This document shows, in pieces, positions 35,198-49,316 of a DNA stretch of 64,000 nucleotides. The position numbers and the translations under genes are program-made. Below the pieces are notes generated by a model. The model was not told the origin of the DNA and did not search any database. It saw nothing but the letters and a program-made list of their open reading frames with translations. Position 1 is the stretch's first letter. Every line of letters starts with the position of its first letter. The stretch comes from Primulina eburnea (lineage: Eukaryota; Streptophyta; Magnoliopsida; Lamiales; Gesneriaceae). The DNA lies in the NCBI RefSeq assembly GCF_022965805.1, contig NC_133108.1, positions 37,521,551-37,585,550 of the forward strand. Direction: 5' to 3'.

Positions 35198-36022
35198 CCT
35201 TTTATATTTTGTTGTTTCATTTGTATGTATGGGTGTGGGTGTGATTTAGTCCTTCCAATCACCCACCTTTTTCGTGTTGCGGGTGAAACATCGAGGCTCG
35301 CTTCATATGTTATTTCGAAAACTAGAAGTTCAAGATGCAGCACAAACTTCGAATACAAGATTCGAGTGTTTTGTGTCTTTCGATTATAAAGTGAACCATC
35401 TATTCTTGGTTTATCACCTCTCTCCTTTTTTCTTGGAAGACGAAACTTGAATTGGCTCTCAAGCTTGTTGAATCGAAGAGTCAAGTCTGAACGGACCGAA
35501 TATATATTCAGATTGAATTAGAGCTGAATTATTTTATTCAACTGCTTACAAATCCCTAGTAGCTCTGATATATTCATCAATAATTTATCCACTAGTATAG
35601 AAAAGTGAATTTTACTTTTCACAAATCACTTGAAACTATCATGCTAGACTGATCAAGTGTGTAGACTTAAAGTGTATATAATAATAGTATTTTGATCTGT
35701 TTGCACCTCTAGGATATCGTGCTAGACTGAAGTGTCTCTCAAGGTTCAACCCTGTATGTAAACAGTAACGAGTGAAAATTAAGAGCAAACCGATAAAAAT
35801 CAGACAATAAGGGGCATAAACATGCTAGTGGAATACATTACTGGTATAAATTTGGGAAAAGTTGAATTACAAATTGCAAGTTCTTACACACGATAATGAA
35901 ATGACAGTGTAATAGACTCCTCTAATGTACAACAAATATGCAAATACTAAAGCTATATCCCCATTCATCACAGGACAAACAACGTCCACTTCAGGGGTGC
36001 GTGAACGAGCTAAAAGTTATTC
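35198..36022. other. Convergent 3' flanks of the transporter and GnTII genes
   Basis: AT-rich sequence between two genes that face each other. It should hold both 3' UTRs. No further ORF is supported. Confidence 0.5.
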
Positions 36023-37324
36023 TCACACCTCTCTCAAATCTGTAACCATATACATCTTGGAAAATTGCATACACAATTCACGATCTCGTGAATCTCCCCA
36101 CCCTCCCCAACCCCGAAAACCAGCTTTATAACCAGGTTGGTTCTTGTATACATGTACTCCCCAATTTGATTTAATATTCGGAACTCTATCCTCTTCTTCC
36201 ACTTCGAAATTCACAGAACCATTATGAACGCATGCCGCTTGCTCGCCCTGTCCTTGATGCAATCCGCATTTCCCAAAGTGAATGGCACTAGTCCTAGGTC
36301 CCCGTAAGGAGTAAACGGGTCTTCCAAATGAAGGATACACGGTAGCCCACATTGTTATATCCCAATTATAATCATCGAAAGAGCAAAACTCTCTAGCTTT
36401 CTTATGTATCTTTCTCCATACGGTTCGGTTAAAGGCATATCCCACGTTTCCCATCCTCTCTGCAATCAGAGTCTCCAACCTTTCTCCTCTTGACTTCACA
36501 TCAGAGGGTGCAAGATTTGTAGCATAGCAAAGTGGGCATTTTTTATGCTTCAACTCCGTTAGTAACATCAAATTTCGATATGCATTAGGATATATAAAGT
36601 GATCCTCTTCAATGAAGAGAGTATGACCCGAATGTTGGCTAGTCTCTCTTAAACCATCCCACACAGTGTTCATCATCCACCACCAATGATGTTTCAATGA
36701 CACAATCTTCGGTGAACGGTGGTTGCCATACTGATCCGGATTCCCTTTACACTTAATCATAGTAGGATCTTCTTTGTCCTTACAATCGCCAGGCGAAACA
36801 CCAGGAAAGCTACTATCAAAGACATGAGGCGAATACGGGGCAAAAATTTGTTTCACTCGGCAAAACTTGATACTCTTTACAATTTTATCCATCTCCTCAA
36901 AAAACCCATCGTGACTAACTATTAGCAGCGTTTCGCTAATCCCTACAACTTGGGAAAGGCTATCGACAACCACTTGAAGATATTTAGGCCGGTTGTGAAC
37001 ATACAACACGATGACTATATGATTCTTGGCTAACTTAGGATATAAATCTAAGTTCTCCGGTGGCATCTGATTACGCTCCTCTAACAACATAGAAAGCTCG
37101 TTTTGTCTAGGGAGCTCCAAATTCTTGGAAAATCCCAAAGTATAGTTATCAGTAGTCAATCCAAAAGAATCATCATCACCCTCAAAGGTGTATCTGTTGA
37201 TTAAATCTACGATAACATTTGTTCTTAATATCAAAACCAAAAAAACAGTTCCCAACAGAAGGATAAAAAATGCACGCCTAAAAGACGCATCTTTTATTTT
37301 ACCTTTTCTTAACAAAGCCGCCAT
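36023..37324 (-). CDS. Alpha-1,6-mannosyl-glycoprotein 2-beta-N-acetylglucosaminyltransferase (GnTII)
   Basis: Single-exon 433-aa ORF. I start it at ATG 37324 (MAALLRKGKI); an upstream in-frame ATG at 37393 would add 23 residues, but the later start gives the usual short cytosolic tail. It is a type II membrane protein: tail 1-17, hydrophobic anchor about 18-33, then stem and lumenal catalytic domain. Family features are visible: IVIVLYVHNRPKYLQ (103-117), PHVFDSSFPG (166-175), the metal-binding EEDH (239-242), a NHRSPKIVSLKHHWWWMM block and several conserved cysteines. The enzyme adds the second GlcNAc to the alpha-1,6 mannose of N-glycans in the Golgi, after GnTI and mannosidase II. Plant members are commonly intronless. 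Confidence 0.95.
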   Translation of the reverse strand: MAALLRKGKIKDASFRRAFFILLLGTVFLVLILRTNVIVDLINRYTFEGDDDSFGLTTDNYTLGFSKNLELPRQNELSMLLEERNQMPPENLDLYPKLAKNHIVIVLYVHNRPKYLQVVVDSLSQVVGISETLLIVSHDGFFEEMDKIVKSIKFCRVKQIFAPYSPHVFDSSFPGVSPGDCKDKEDPTMIKCKGNPDQYGNHRSPKIVSLKHHWWWMMNTVWDGLRETSQHSGHTLFIEEDHFIYPNAYRNLMLLTELKHKKCPLCYATNLAPSDVKSRGERLETLIAERMGNVGYAFNRTVWRKIHKKAREFCSFDDYNWDITMWATVYPSFGRPVYSLRGPRTSAIHFGKCGLHQGQGEQAACVHNGSVNFEVEEEDRVPNIKSNWGVHVYKNQPGYKAGFRGWGGWGDSRDRELCMQFSKMYMVTDLREV

Positions 37325-37674
37325 ATCTATAATCTCTACCCAATAATACAACTCAATTAAAAGAAACGATTTTCCTTGCAAAATCTTCGACAAAACAATC
37401 AGAAATCAACGAGACTAGGAGAAACTGTGAACAACAAGAACCTCGAAAAAAAGGATATTCGGAACGAAGAGCACGCAGCCCATCCCCCCTCGAGCTGCAG
37501 AGTTAACTTTTTCAGAGAATCGATGAGATTCAACGGTAGACTGGTGAAGGCTGGAAACCCCTTGAAGAAAACCAGTTAAAATTCAGGAAATGGAAAAGAA
37601 AAGCGATCCTTTGTAGAAGGAAAATAAATGCCGGAGAGAAATTCAAAGAAGCGGTTTTAGATGTAGGACAATGG
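37325..37674 (-). other. 5' flank of GnTII
   Basis: Contains the probable 5' UTR and promoter. CT-rich on the minus strand. No sharp TATA box could be chosen. EPRV copy B begins at about 37675, about 350 bp from the start codon. Confidence 0.4.
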
Positions 37675-39577
37675 GGGCCTAGTCTAGGAAACACTCCCGA
37701 AAAATATAAAATATATTTTTGCGATTAATTTTCCAATGCTACGGTACGAAGGATGTCTTTGAAGGATGTCTTTTTCAGCCTAGCGTGTGAGACCAACATG
37801 GCTGTCGGTGGGTAATTATTTTGATGTTTTAAGTCATTATTAGTTTAGTCATTTTTTTTAGTGTCTCTATTTAGTTTCTCTGCGTAAAATTTTTTCCTTT
37901 TTATTCCTACAGTCTCTGTTCCTATTTACCTTGTTTTTTATTTTTAGATATGAGTACATGATATTGTTATACTTATTGAACTTGCCCAAAAACATAAGGG
38001 TACGCAAGTTTCTCAACCTATATATCATAGACTTTTTATGGTCGATCATGTTTTTTATAATAAATTAAACATTTTACTTCTTTGACTGAAGTGTCCTCAG
38101 GTCACATTCATCAGGTTTTATATGTTGTTCCTCACAGTTTAATCACGCAATCGCAATAGATGATTCTTGAAGTAGATCAATTCAACAACACATGACATAA
38201 CTTTGTATTGTTTCCTACGTTATGATGAACATGAAAAATTTGTTTAGCTACCTATCGTAGTTGGAAATATCATACACAAACTAAAAAGTGAAATATTGAA
38301 AATTTATTTGAAAGAAAATGAAGAGGTTGAATGATGTCTCCATCTGCCGTTATATATATAAAGAAGCTTTGATAGATTTAACATCTGAACATCAATCTTG
38401 AATTATTTCTTTCCTTTATTTCTAGTTGTGTCTTGTAATGGGTGGTTGAGTGATTCATTCTTTCACTAGCTAATGGTCCAATATTCTATTAATTAGTGGA
38501 TCGGCTTTTTTGTGGTGGTGAGTCACATCCCACCTGCATTCTTTATTAACGCTGTGGTATATTTTTCTTTTGAGGTCCTCGAAGAAATAGTTTTTTTTGT
38601 GGTCCTTCACTATTTGGTCATGTCTCTACAACATGCTTTCAGTCAGTTATTGGCTTAAAGTCTTTATCGAATTCTGCCTCCTTTCAGTTTTGGAATTCAG
38701 GACAAATTTTTGCTGACCATCTTTCTACATGAGTAATATTACAGAATTTCCAACGAGTTTCTTTACTTCTTGACACCTTGTTGTTTCATAAAAGATTTAT
38801 TTTCTTTTAAAATATATATTATGCAAAACTTGTAGTTTTGCATGTCATAGTATTTAAGAAAAAATCCTTTTAAAGAATTTTGACAAAACTTAAATATAAA
38901 CTTGATTTTTCCCATCTCTGTAAGACAGATCCATAGATCTCATGTTCTTCTTGTAGAGATGTCATCTTTAGAGAATGAAGCAACAATGATAAATTTTTGA
39001 ATATTTATATTTGGTCTTCTTAACTTGATAAAATGAAAGGTTTCGTATGAGCTTTTTCCAGCTGGTTTTGATTTATACTAAAAAAATATAGCTCCAAAAT
39101 ATTTCTTCTGGACTAATAATCGTTCTTTGCTCATGTTTTAGAACAACTTCTTGGATTCACTTTGGTAGTGCTGATATTTCTAGGAAGCTGGATGATGTAT
39201 AAACTGAGGCTATAGCCCAAAATTCATACAATATCTTGACTTCCATCGGATAAGAATTTGGTTTCATCTATACTATTGGATACTTTCATGCAATATCAAC
39301 TCGAATTGTGGTTGGGTTGATACATATTCTTGTTTTCAATTTCTCCAAGTTCTTTTGATAATCTGAAATTGAGAAATTATAAGCTCGTTAATACCAACCT
39401 TAGATTTACTCTTGTTGGTTTGATGTCTAAGATTGATATTTCCTTATTCAATCTCCGAGGTGAAGGGCTGACTTGAAGGCTCGGGATAATGACACTGAAC
39501 TTCAATTTTTTGCACTTGTGCTAGAGGTAGTTGAATCCCCTACCATAGGTATAGAGCTCTATACTGGAAAACTCTAT
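37675..39577 (-). mobile_element. EPRV copy B: last-ORF and intergenic fragment only
   Basis: The segment aligns along its length with 23136-25430 of copy A. It starts at the same phrase gggcctagtctaggaa and ends near gaaaactctat. It lacks the MITE found in copy A. It contains only the region downstream of the polymerase: the last ORF, heavily broken, and the AT-rich intergenic part with tatatatataaagaagc at about 38351. No capsid, movement or polymerase domain is present. Confidence 0.7.
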
Positions 39578-41044
39578 AATACCTATAAAAATGTGGATGA
39601 TGAACAAAATTTTTGTAGTGTGGTTTTACCACATTGTCCAAAAACAATGTATTATGTGTATTAATTATACGGACTATGGTGGAAAAGTATATAAAATTTA
39701 GGATCAAATTTGAGATATTGAATTTGTAGAAGTCAATGTATTGCTTATTCACTTAATTAATGTATTTTTTTTTTAAACTCATTAAACACATGAAGATCAT
39801 AGTAGTGTTTTTATTTTTTTAATAAAAAATTGCAATACAAAATACTTCGAAAATAAATTTAAGTAAAAATTGAATAAATATTGATAATAAAAAAATATTA
39901 GAGAAATAACATTTTCTTGATGCATATTTCTTTAAAAAAATAATAAAAGAATAGATTTTTGAATAAAAAATATAATTTTCATTAATAATATTAAATTAAA
40001 AAACATTTAAAAGATATATATTTATCTAATATACTTATAAAAGTGTATAAATAATGACAAAGTTTTTCATTGTCAATTTTTTACTATCCCCTTAAATTGT
40101 GTATTGTTAGATTAATTGCATGGAAATTTTCTACACAATTTTTGAGAAATCTAATAACAATTATACATTAAAAATGAATATATGTTTGATAATAAAACTA
40201 TTTTTTTTAATCTATATCTATATCTATATAAAAACGTGGATTATAGGCATTTTTTCCAATTGTCAAAAAATAAAAATGACCTCTTTATCAAAGTTTTTGT
40301 AGACAATGATCATTATTTTCATTATCATGTAAAGTGTTAATTTTTGTTTTGAATCAAATGAGTTAATGTACTTCGATTTCACAAAACAATGAAAATGGAC
40401 GAAATTATATTAATGTCAATCTAATGTTTATTACTTTAATGGATCAACGTATAATTAATATGTGTTCTTCAATTTTTATTCATCTATTTTTTATTTGTTG
40501 GATACATATATTTTTATTTTAATAAAGATAAATTTAACTTTTTCGTACAAAAATTGAATCAGAAAGTTGCACTCGTATGCATTTGATTTTATATAATTAA
40601 TTCGTCTGTTTCGAATTAGTGAATGCAGTCATTAGCCCCTATTATCCCCACACAATACCTATACAACATCAAGAAAACAGTAACACTATCAGTTCAACAA
40701 AATTGTATCACAAAAGGAAATAAACCAACAATGCCCACTTGTGCAGCACAAATAAATGCCAAACCGAAGAACTTAGTTTTCTCATGTAAAATAAGGAAAA
40801 ATTTATCTTGAAAAGTACATACCATGAGACATGCAGGACAAGATGCAATGAAGTGTGGACAACTTAAGAAAAGGACAGAACAGAATCGTGATTAGAATAA
40901 ATACAAAGATCAGCTAAACTTTTCAAAAAGTATCTAAAGATGAAAGGAAAGAAAGCAAATAAAAGGAGTGAAGGATCAAAAGGAACACGAAGAACAAGAA
41001 AAACAAGTACAAATGGTAGAATCAAAATAGGAGTGAAGGATCAA
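39578..41044. other. AT-rich intergenic DNA
   Basis: No gene, RNA or complete transposon is visible. A purine-rich stretch at about 40840-41040 (gaaagaaagcaaataaaagg and similar) adjoins the truncated helicase fragment. Confidence 0.5.
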
Positions 41045-42358
41045 GGGAATGTTTAAACCCTCTTCTGTGATGTCATCAGAAGCAACCGTAATAGATTATC
41101 CTGCTCCATACGAAAATGTATTATATTATTAATGTGTAGCATGATGTTTAATTTCCAAAACTTTGAAGCAAATGCATTGCTTTGGGAAAACATATATACC
41201 TTTATTCGGTAAACAACACCCTGCCCAAGTGGAGGGGAGCCCAAATCAGCCTTGTTTCGTTTCAAAACCACGACATCATGATTTCCAAACCGGGGAGCAT
41301 TAAGAATTGTTGAGGAAAGAAAACAGAACAGCAGCAAAGAAGAAAATGTTCATGCATGGAAAACTTGAATCATTCTTAAAATACAAAAGAGGTAGTAAAA
41401 GAAAAAAAAGAAACAATCATACTATTTCAAAAAGTAATATATTGCAGATTGTCCACTACAGCAATCATGTTATTAGGCATATCATAACTAGTTCAAAGAA
41501 CCGGTGAAACTCAAATGGAAGCGTCAAAAGGAAATCTAATTTTCTCCTTTTTACTGAACATTGACACATGCTTCGTAGGGCATCATCATGCTTTGTAGGT
41601 TACTGCATGATATCCACTTAATACCTTGTGAGGAGGTAGTACATCTCCCTTATTAGAGTGAAACTCCAGGAGTGGCTTTCCCAATAGCCCTGTCTACATA
41701 AATGCAGCAATTAGAAAGTTAGAAGAAGCCAAAGAACAACCTAAATATTTCATCCAAAATACAACTAATATTAGCAGCACACACACACATAAAATATAAT
41801 TTTAAGATAGTAACCTGAGCATCTACACACTTCAAGCTCAGAATAGTGGACCCTTTCTTTTGAGCAATGTCCAAACTCCTCATCGCCCCCGAGTTCATTG
41901 AAATAGATATCTCAGCTTCCTGAGACAATCAAAATATACCCATTTAATTACTCCTAACGATAACCAGAAAAAAGATATCACTTCTTTCACGAACACATAT
42001 TATCCGAATACCTCAGTCAATAATTTCCTTGATATCCAGTAATTATTATTATAGTAAAAAGGCCGAAGCTTGCAAATGAAATTAATATAATACAAACCAA
42101 ACCTCGAAATGACGATTTAAAAAATGGAAAGAAAACATCAAAAACATAATTCTTCCATCAAAATGCATATGAAAAGGCACTGGAAACAAGTAATCAAATC
42201 ATACAAACAAGCAAACAAATAAATACACGGAAATTTTGACTAAGAACACATACTTTCTCCATGTCGATGAGAGGCACCATGGTAGATACAAAATGTTCGA
42301 GCGTAATTTTGTCAGCCGAATACTTGTTTCTCGACTTCTTTCCTTCGTCCTTCTCCAT
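41045..42358 (-). pseudogene. Truncated IGHMBP2/SMUBP-2-like helicase gene fragment (exons 1-5)
   Basis: Exon 1, 42358-42254, starts MEKDEGKKSRNKYSADKI. Exon 2 is 41919-41815 (EAEISISMNSGAMRSLDIAQ...). Exon 3 is 41693-41625 (TGLLGKPLLEFHSNKGD...). Exon 4 is 41289-41200 (FGNHDVVVLKRNKADLGSPP...). Exon 5 starts at 41100. Donors and most acceptors are GT-AG, and exons 1-4 keep frame. The order matches the N-terminus of plant IGHMBP2/SMUBP-2 (UPF1-like superfamily 1 helicase; Arabidopsis At2g03270 type). Damage is visible: the exon 4 acceptor reads GG instead of AG, exon 5 has lost one base near 41092 (GATAATCTATTACGG), and the similarity stops at about 41045, before any helicase motif. It is a broken partial gene duplicate. 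The intact gene should be elsewhere. Confidence 0.85.
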
Positions 42359-42707
42359 TGCTTCACACTCCACACCACTCCGCTCAACTCTTCGCTCTTC
42401 GAATGTGCTGTTCGTAGCAGCAGTATTTAATGTGCAGACCTGAAAATCGTGTTTCTCTGCAAGGCCTGAAATCCTTTCTCGTGTTTGAACAAGGTGCGAT
42501 CTTCATTCCATAAGGTATAAACAGAAATCCGATTATTTTATTTGAAGATTTTCTTCCTTGGTAGTTTTCCCATATTTTTATTTTGATTTTTTCTTTAATT
42601 TATATACACCACTCATTTGAAATTAATTGTTATAAATATAATTATATTATAACTTCTTTGATAGCAACATACTTCCCGTTACTGCATAGAACTTCTTGAA
42701 TCATTTA
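42359..42707 (-). other. Former 5' flank of the helicase fragment
   Basis: The frame stays open upstream of the chosen ATG for several dozen codons, so a longer N-terminus in the parent gene cannot be excluded. Otherwise nothing is seen. Confidence 0.35.
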
Positions 42708-43306
42708 GGCTACGTTTGGTTGGAAAGATAGGATAAACTAATGATTAGTATGTAAATCATAAAGAAATTGATTGTGGTAGGATTGTAATATATGATGTAA
42801 AATAATATTAGGTTTGGTACGATTTTTAAGTGTAGGATAATTTTGAATTTTTTGATGAAAAGACAAAATTGCCTTTTCCCTTCGCAGCGGTGGCGACAGT
42901 GGCGGCGGCGGCCGGCTGGCCGGAAATGGTCGGCCGGAAACGGCTGACGGGGGGCGGCGGCCTGAAACGACCGGCCAGAAAAATCGACCGGCGCCGGAAA
43001 TGGTCGGCGCCGGCTGTCGGCCGGTGGTCGGCGCCCGCGGTCGGTCGGCCGGTGGTCGGACGGCGGCGGTCGTGGCGGCGGCGGTCGGTGACGGGAAGTG
43101 GTGGTGAGTTTGAATATAAGAGAATGGTAAAATTGGAAAAATAGGAGGTATTAAGAGTGAGATAAATAATCATATGGAGTGAGGAGGTATTATTTTAACC
43201 TACCTAATATAACCTAATAATTCATAGGAGGGATTGACTTAGTTTAATAAAAATCGAACCAAACGAGTGATTAGGTGGGTTTAAAAAAAATAAACCCACC
43301 TAATCA
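42708..43306. mobile_element. MITE/hAT-like element with a GC-rich core and terminal hairpin
   Basis: It begins ggctacgtttggttggaaag and near the other end reads aatcgaaccaaacgagtg (43251-43268), an imperfect inverted repeat of a type common in plant hAT-like MITEs. The middle (42886-43095) is a CGG/GGT-rich block, over 75% GC by eye, made of ggtcggcgcc/ccggtggtcgg phrases. At 43268-43306 is a perfect 16-bp inverted repeat TGATTAGGTGGGTTTA around a seven-A loop. No transposase ORF is present, and peptides read through the GC block are artefacts. Exact ends and a target duplication were not found. Confidence 0.45.
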
Positions 43307-43394
43307 AGCAAACCAAACCCACCTAATCAAGTGACCTTTTCAAAAACCGACAAAAACAAAAATAAAAACAAAACAGAAAACAAAACCCATTAGC

Positions 43395-43421
43395 GGGCAG
43401 GGCAGGGCAGGGCAGGGCAGG
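43395..43421 (+). repeat. (GGGCA)n pentamer, about five units
   Basis: Five runs of GGG spaced by CA, a possible G-quadruplex on the plus strand. It lies about 100 bp beyond the stop codon of the minus-strand adenylosuccinate synthetase gene, probably in or just past its 3' UTR. Confidence 0.85.
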
Positions 43422-43517
43422 ACAAAAATGCCTTCATCCCGAAAAAGGTGCATGTTCAATCTTAAAGCAAAGATGATGATTTTCACCAAGATTTAAACAA
43501 GCTGCAATATCGAATTA

Positions 43518-46768
<3,251 letters not shown>

Positions 46769-46979
46769 GGCCCCGGCAGCGGCGGCGGTATAATTTTGTG
46801 ATTCAGCCGGTTAGAAGTAGACGGAGTGGAGTCAGAAAAGATACGGGGTGTTGAGAGTTACATGGAACACGACCAAACCAAGCGCACCAACTCAGAATTT
46901 CAAAACAAAATACAATATGAATATATTTGGGATTTCATTTTTTAAAACATGTACCATAAATGAAACCCAAAAAAATTGA
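46769..46979 (-). other. 5' flank of the adenylosuccinate synthetase gene
   Basis: Short leader/promoter region. No TATA box stands out. A MITE is inserted about 210 bp upstream of the start codon. Confidence 0.4.
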
Positions 46980-47144
46980 GAGTATGTTTTTTTTTTTTTT
47001 TTTTTAAGATAACTCAACTCTACCGATGTTTAAAATAAAAAGTAATATTTAGCAAAAATAATAATATTTTTTCATGAATGACACAAATAAGATATATGTC
47101 TCATAAAATATGATTCATGAGACTATCGCACACAAATGTTTGCC
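46980..47144 (-). mobile_element. MITE copy 4 (165 bp) with perfect 9-bp target duplication
   Basis: Flanked by AAAAATTGA at 46971-46979 and 47145-47153. On the minus strand it starts GGCAAACATTTGTGTGCGAT, as the other copies do. It is more diverged internally and has gained a T tract near one end. Confidence 0.92.
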
Positions 47145-47153
47145 AAAAATTGA

Positions 47154-48559
47154 TCATCTTCTTGGTTTGTTATACCTACTTATTGTGATTTCTTCTTCTT
47201 CTTTTTTTAGTGACGAGAATCCGTGACAACTATTCTTTAGATGTATATTTGAGAAATAATAGAACGTAGTCGTCAGTAAATCATGTCAGATAATTAAAAA
47301 AGCATTGATTAGAGAAGCCAACATACTAGAAATGCTTTTAAAATAAGTGTTTATCTTAAAAAAATATATGATTTAGTTAACAAAGTTGTTTTAAGAAACA
47401 CTTATTTTTAAGAAGTCCTCATTTTTTATTTTTATGCTTATATTTTCTATTTAAAATGAAAATAAAAACACTATTTAACATTTATTCAAATGCCAAACCG
47501 CTTTTGACTTTTTCAATAAAAACATTTTTAGAAGTTGAACTTATTTAAGTGTTTTATAAAATTACAACTTCGGTATCTCCAAATTCGTCGTAAACCACAT
47601 TAAGCAAATCACGTATGGCATACTCAATCGAGAAAATATTAATAAAGAGAATTGAAATCAAAACCATCTGAACAAGCACTCACTATTCCACTAATTCGAA
47701 TACCTCGTGTGCTGAATTAGTTTTATTTTCTCATATAATTTTATTATATTTACATTTATTTGTGATGAACTAACTCATACACTGTGTCTTGTTTTAAATT
47801 TTTGTAAATACCTCTCTATAATCATTCCTTTGAGTATTGAATTCCCAACCAGAGAAAACCGACAAACATATATATTGTTGTATTTTCGAGTATATATATA
47901 ATATACTTGTTCAAAATCAGCATTCATCTTGGCCGTCCATATTGATCCGTCTCGAATCCCAAACCCATAAATGATTTTAAATAGAATAGAATAACATGCA
48001 TTCACGGCAAACTGTGATTCATCTATATTTACATTCCATTTTTTTTATTTGACCTTTTCATTTTATATTTGACAATATTATCCTTATCCATTAATTTATA
48101 TTTTTTTAAAACCATACGTCCCATTATAAAATGTCGGTTTACCGACACAAAAACTTTTTTTTATTTAAATTACTTACTTTGTTCGGTTTAAAATTTTAAT
48201 TTAACAAGTTGATAATAAAATGTAAAATAAATTAAAATTTTAGATTAGAATTAATACATTGAGAATATGTAAGTAACAAATTCACTTAGGAAAGGAACAA
48301 TCAATAAATAGTTAATATTGCCAATTTATATAACAAAAAACAAAGATTGAGTGCACTTATAAAATAAAATAATAAATTGTAAATATCATTTCCCGTTTAA
48401 CGTGATGCATATCACTGAGGGGCTTTTTTCTAAAAATATTATTATTTAAAAAACAATTAATTAAAATATTGTAAAATGGTGGAGGTTGTATAAATATTGT
48501 AATTCGTAAGTTGTTGTGCCGGATTTTTTTTTTTTTTTTAAGGAAAAACAAGGAGATGC
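47154..48559. other. AT-rich intergenic DNA
   Basis: No gene can be supported. Minor frames at 47775-48005 and 48357-48551 are short and A/T-driven. A long T tract sits at about 48525-48539. Confidence 0.5.
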
Positions 48560-48707
48560 ACGGATTCTTAGATGGGTTAATTAGGATTCAGTATCCTTTA
48601 TAAAAGAAATTGGGTTCTAGTACATAGAAAGAGAAAATTTATTTTTAAATGCCAAGAATACCCTCATTTCCTATTTTAAATTTAATTGATCCCCGTGCTC
48701 CCGAAAA

Positions 48708-48720
48708 TGGTATCAGAGCC
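48708..48720 (+). other. tRNA-Met primer binding site of EPRV copy C
   Basis: TGGTATCAGAGCC is complementary to the 3' end of plant initiator tRNA-Met, the primer for minus-strand DNA synthesis in caulimovirids. It lies about 90 bp before the first small ORF. Confidence 0.85.
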
Positions 48721-48798
48721 AAAGGTTGATTTATTTCAAACACAAAATTTATTATTACTAGTAACTAATTGTATGAGAAGGAGAATTTTGAAGAAATT

Positions 48799-48948
48799 AT
48801 GAATCCGAACTTCGGTTCAAGGAAAATAATTTACAAAGAATATTCCAATATTTTTGAATATAAACAAGTACATCTAACTATTGTTAGATATCAGAAACCG
48901 AAAGGGAAGCTACTGCACCCTCAGGTAAAATCTCAGGTAAACTTATGA
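48799..48948 (+). CDS. EPRV copy C small ORF (49 aa)
   Basis: ATG 48799 (MNPNFGSRKII...) to TGA 48946-48948. The stop overlaps the next ORF's start as ATGA, the same coupling seen further along, which argues the ORF is real. The product is Tyr/Lys-rich with no motif. The same text is recognisable in copy A at about 27250-27110. Function unknown. Confidence 0.55.
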   Translation: MNPNFGSRKIIYKEYSNIFEYKQVHLTIVRYQKPKGKLLHPQVKSQVNL

Positions 48949-49316
48949 TTCAAAATAATAAGTTTCTGGAGATAGTTCCAGACTCCTCTAAGCTCTCTTT
49001 AGATCTTAGAGAAATTCAAAAGACAGTCCAAAATTATGGCAATATGCTGTATTTTGTACCGCAACGAGTTGAGAAAATCCTTGAAACCCAAGAAGAAATT
49101 CTGGGATTATTAAAGGATATTCAAACAAGAATTCAGAAACTGGAACAACAACCAAGTTCTAGTAGAAGAACTTCAGGAGGTTGGTTACCACCATCTTTTG
49201 GTACTGAACCTTTGTTACATCAACAAGGGAAGGCCAGAGTGGTGTCAAAACCTTTGACTGAAGAAGAAAAGATGATCAATCTAATCAAGTCTGTCTCAGA
49301 AAAGAAATTCATCTGA
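48945..49316 (+). CDS. EPRV copy C coiled-coil ORF (123 aa), virion-associated-like
   Basis: It starts at the ATG of the ATGA overlap. The first ~70 residues form heptad-like helices (VEKILETQEEILGLLKDIQ...), and the C-terminal part is Ser/Arg then Lys/Glu-rich. A small coiled-coil protein ahead of capsid recalls the virion-associated proteins of caulimovirids, but I see no diagnostic motif. It ends at TGA 49314-49316, which overlaps the capsid start as TGATG. Confidence 0.6.
   Translation: MIQNNKFLEIVPDSSKLSLDLREIQKTVQNYGNMLYFVPQRVEKILETQEEILGLLKDIQTRIQKLEQQPSSSRRTSGGWLPPSFGTEPLLHQQGKARVVSKPLTEEEKMINLIKSVSEKKFI

Noticed and set aside
37325..37393. Upstream in-frame ATG as the GnTII start
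   Set aside because: It would add a hydrophobic stretch before the basic tail; the later ATG gives the usual type II layout. Not excluded.
42826..43173. Arg/Gly/Pro-rich frames on both strands
   Set aside because: Composition artefact of the CGG/GGT-rich block.
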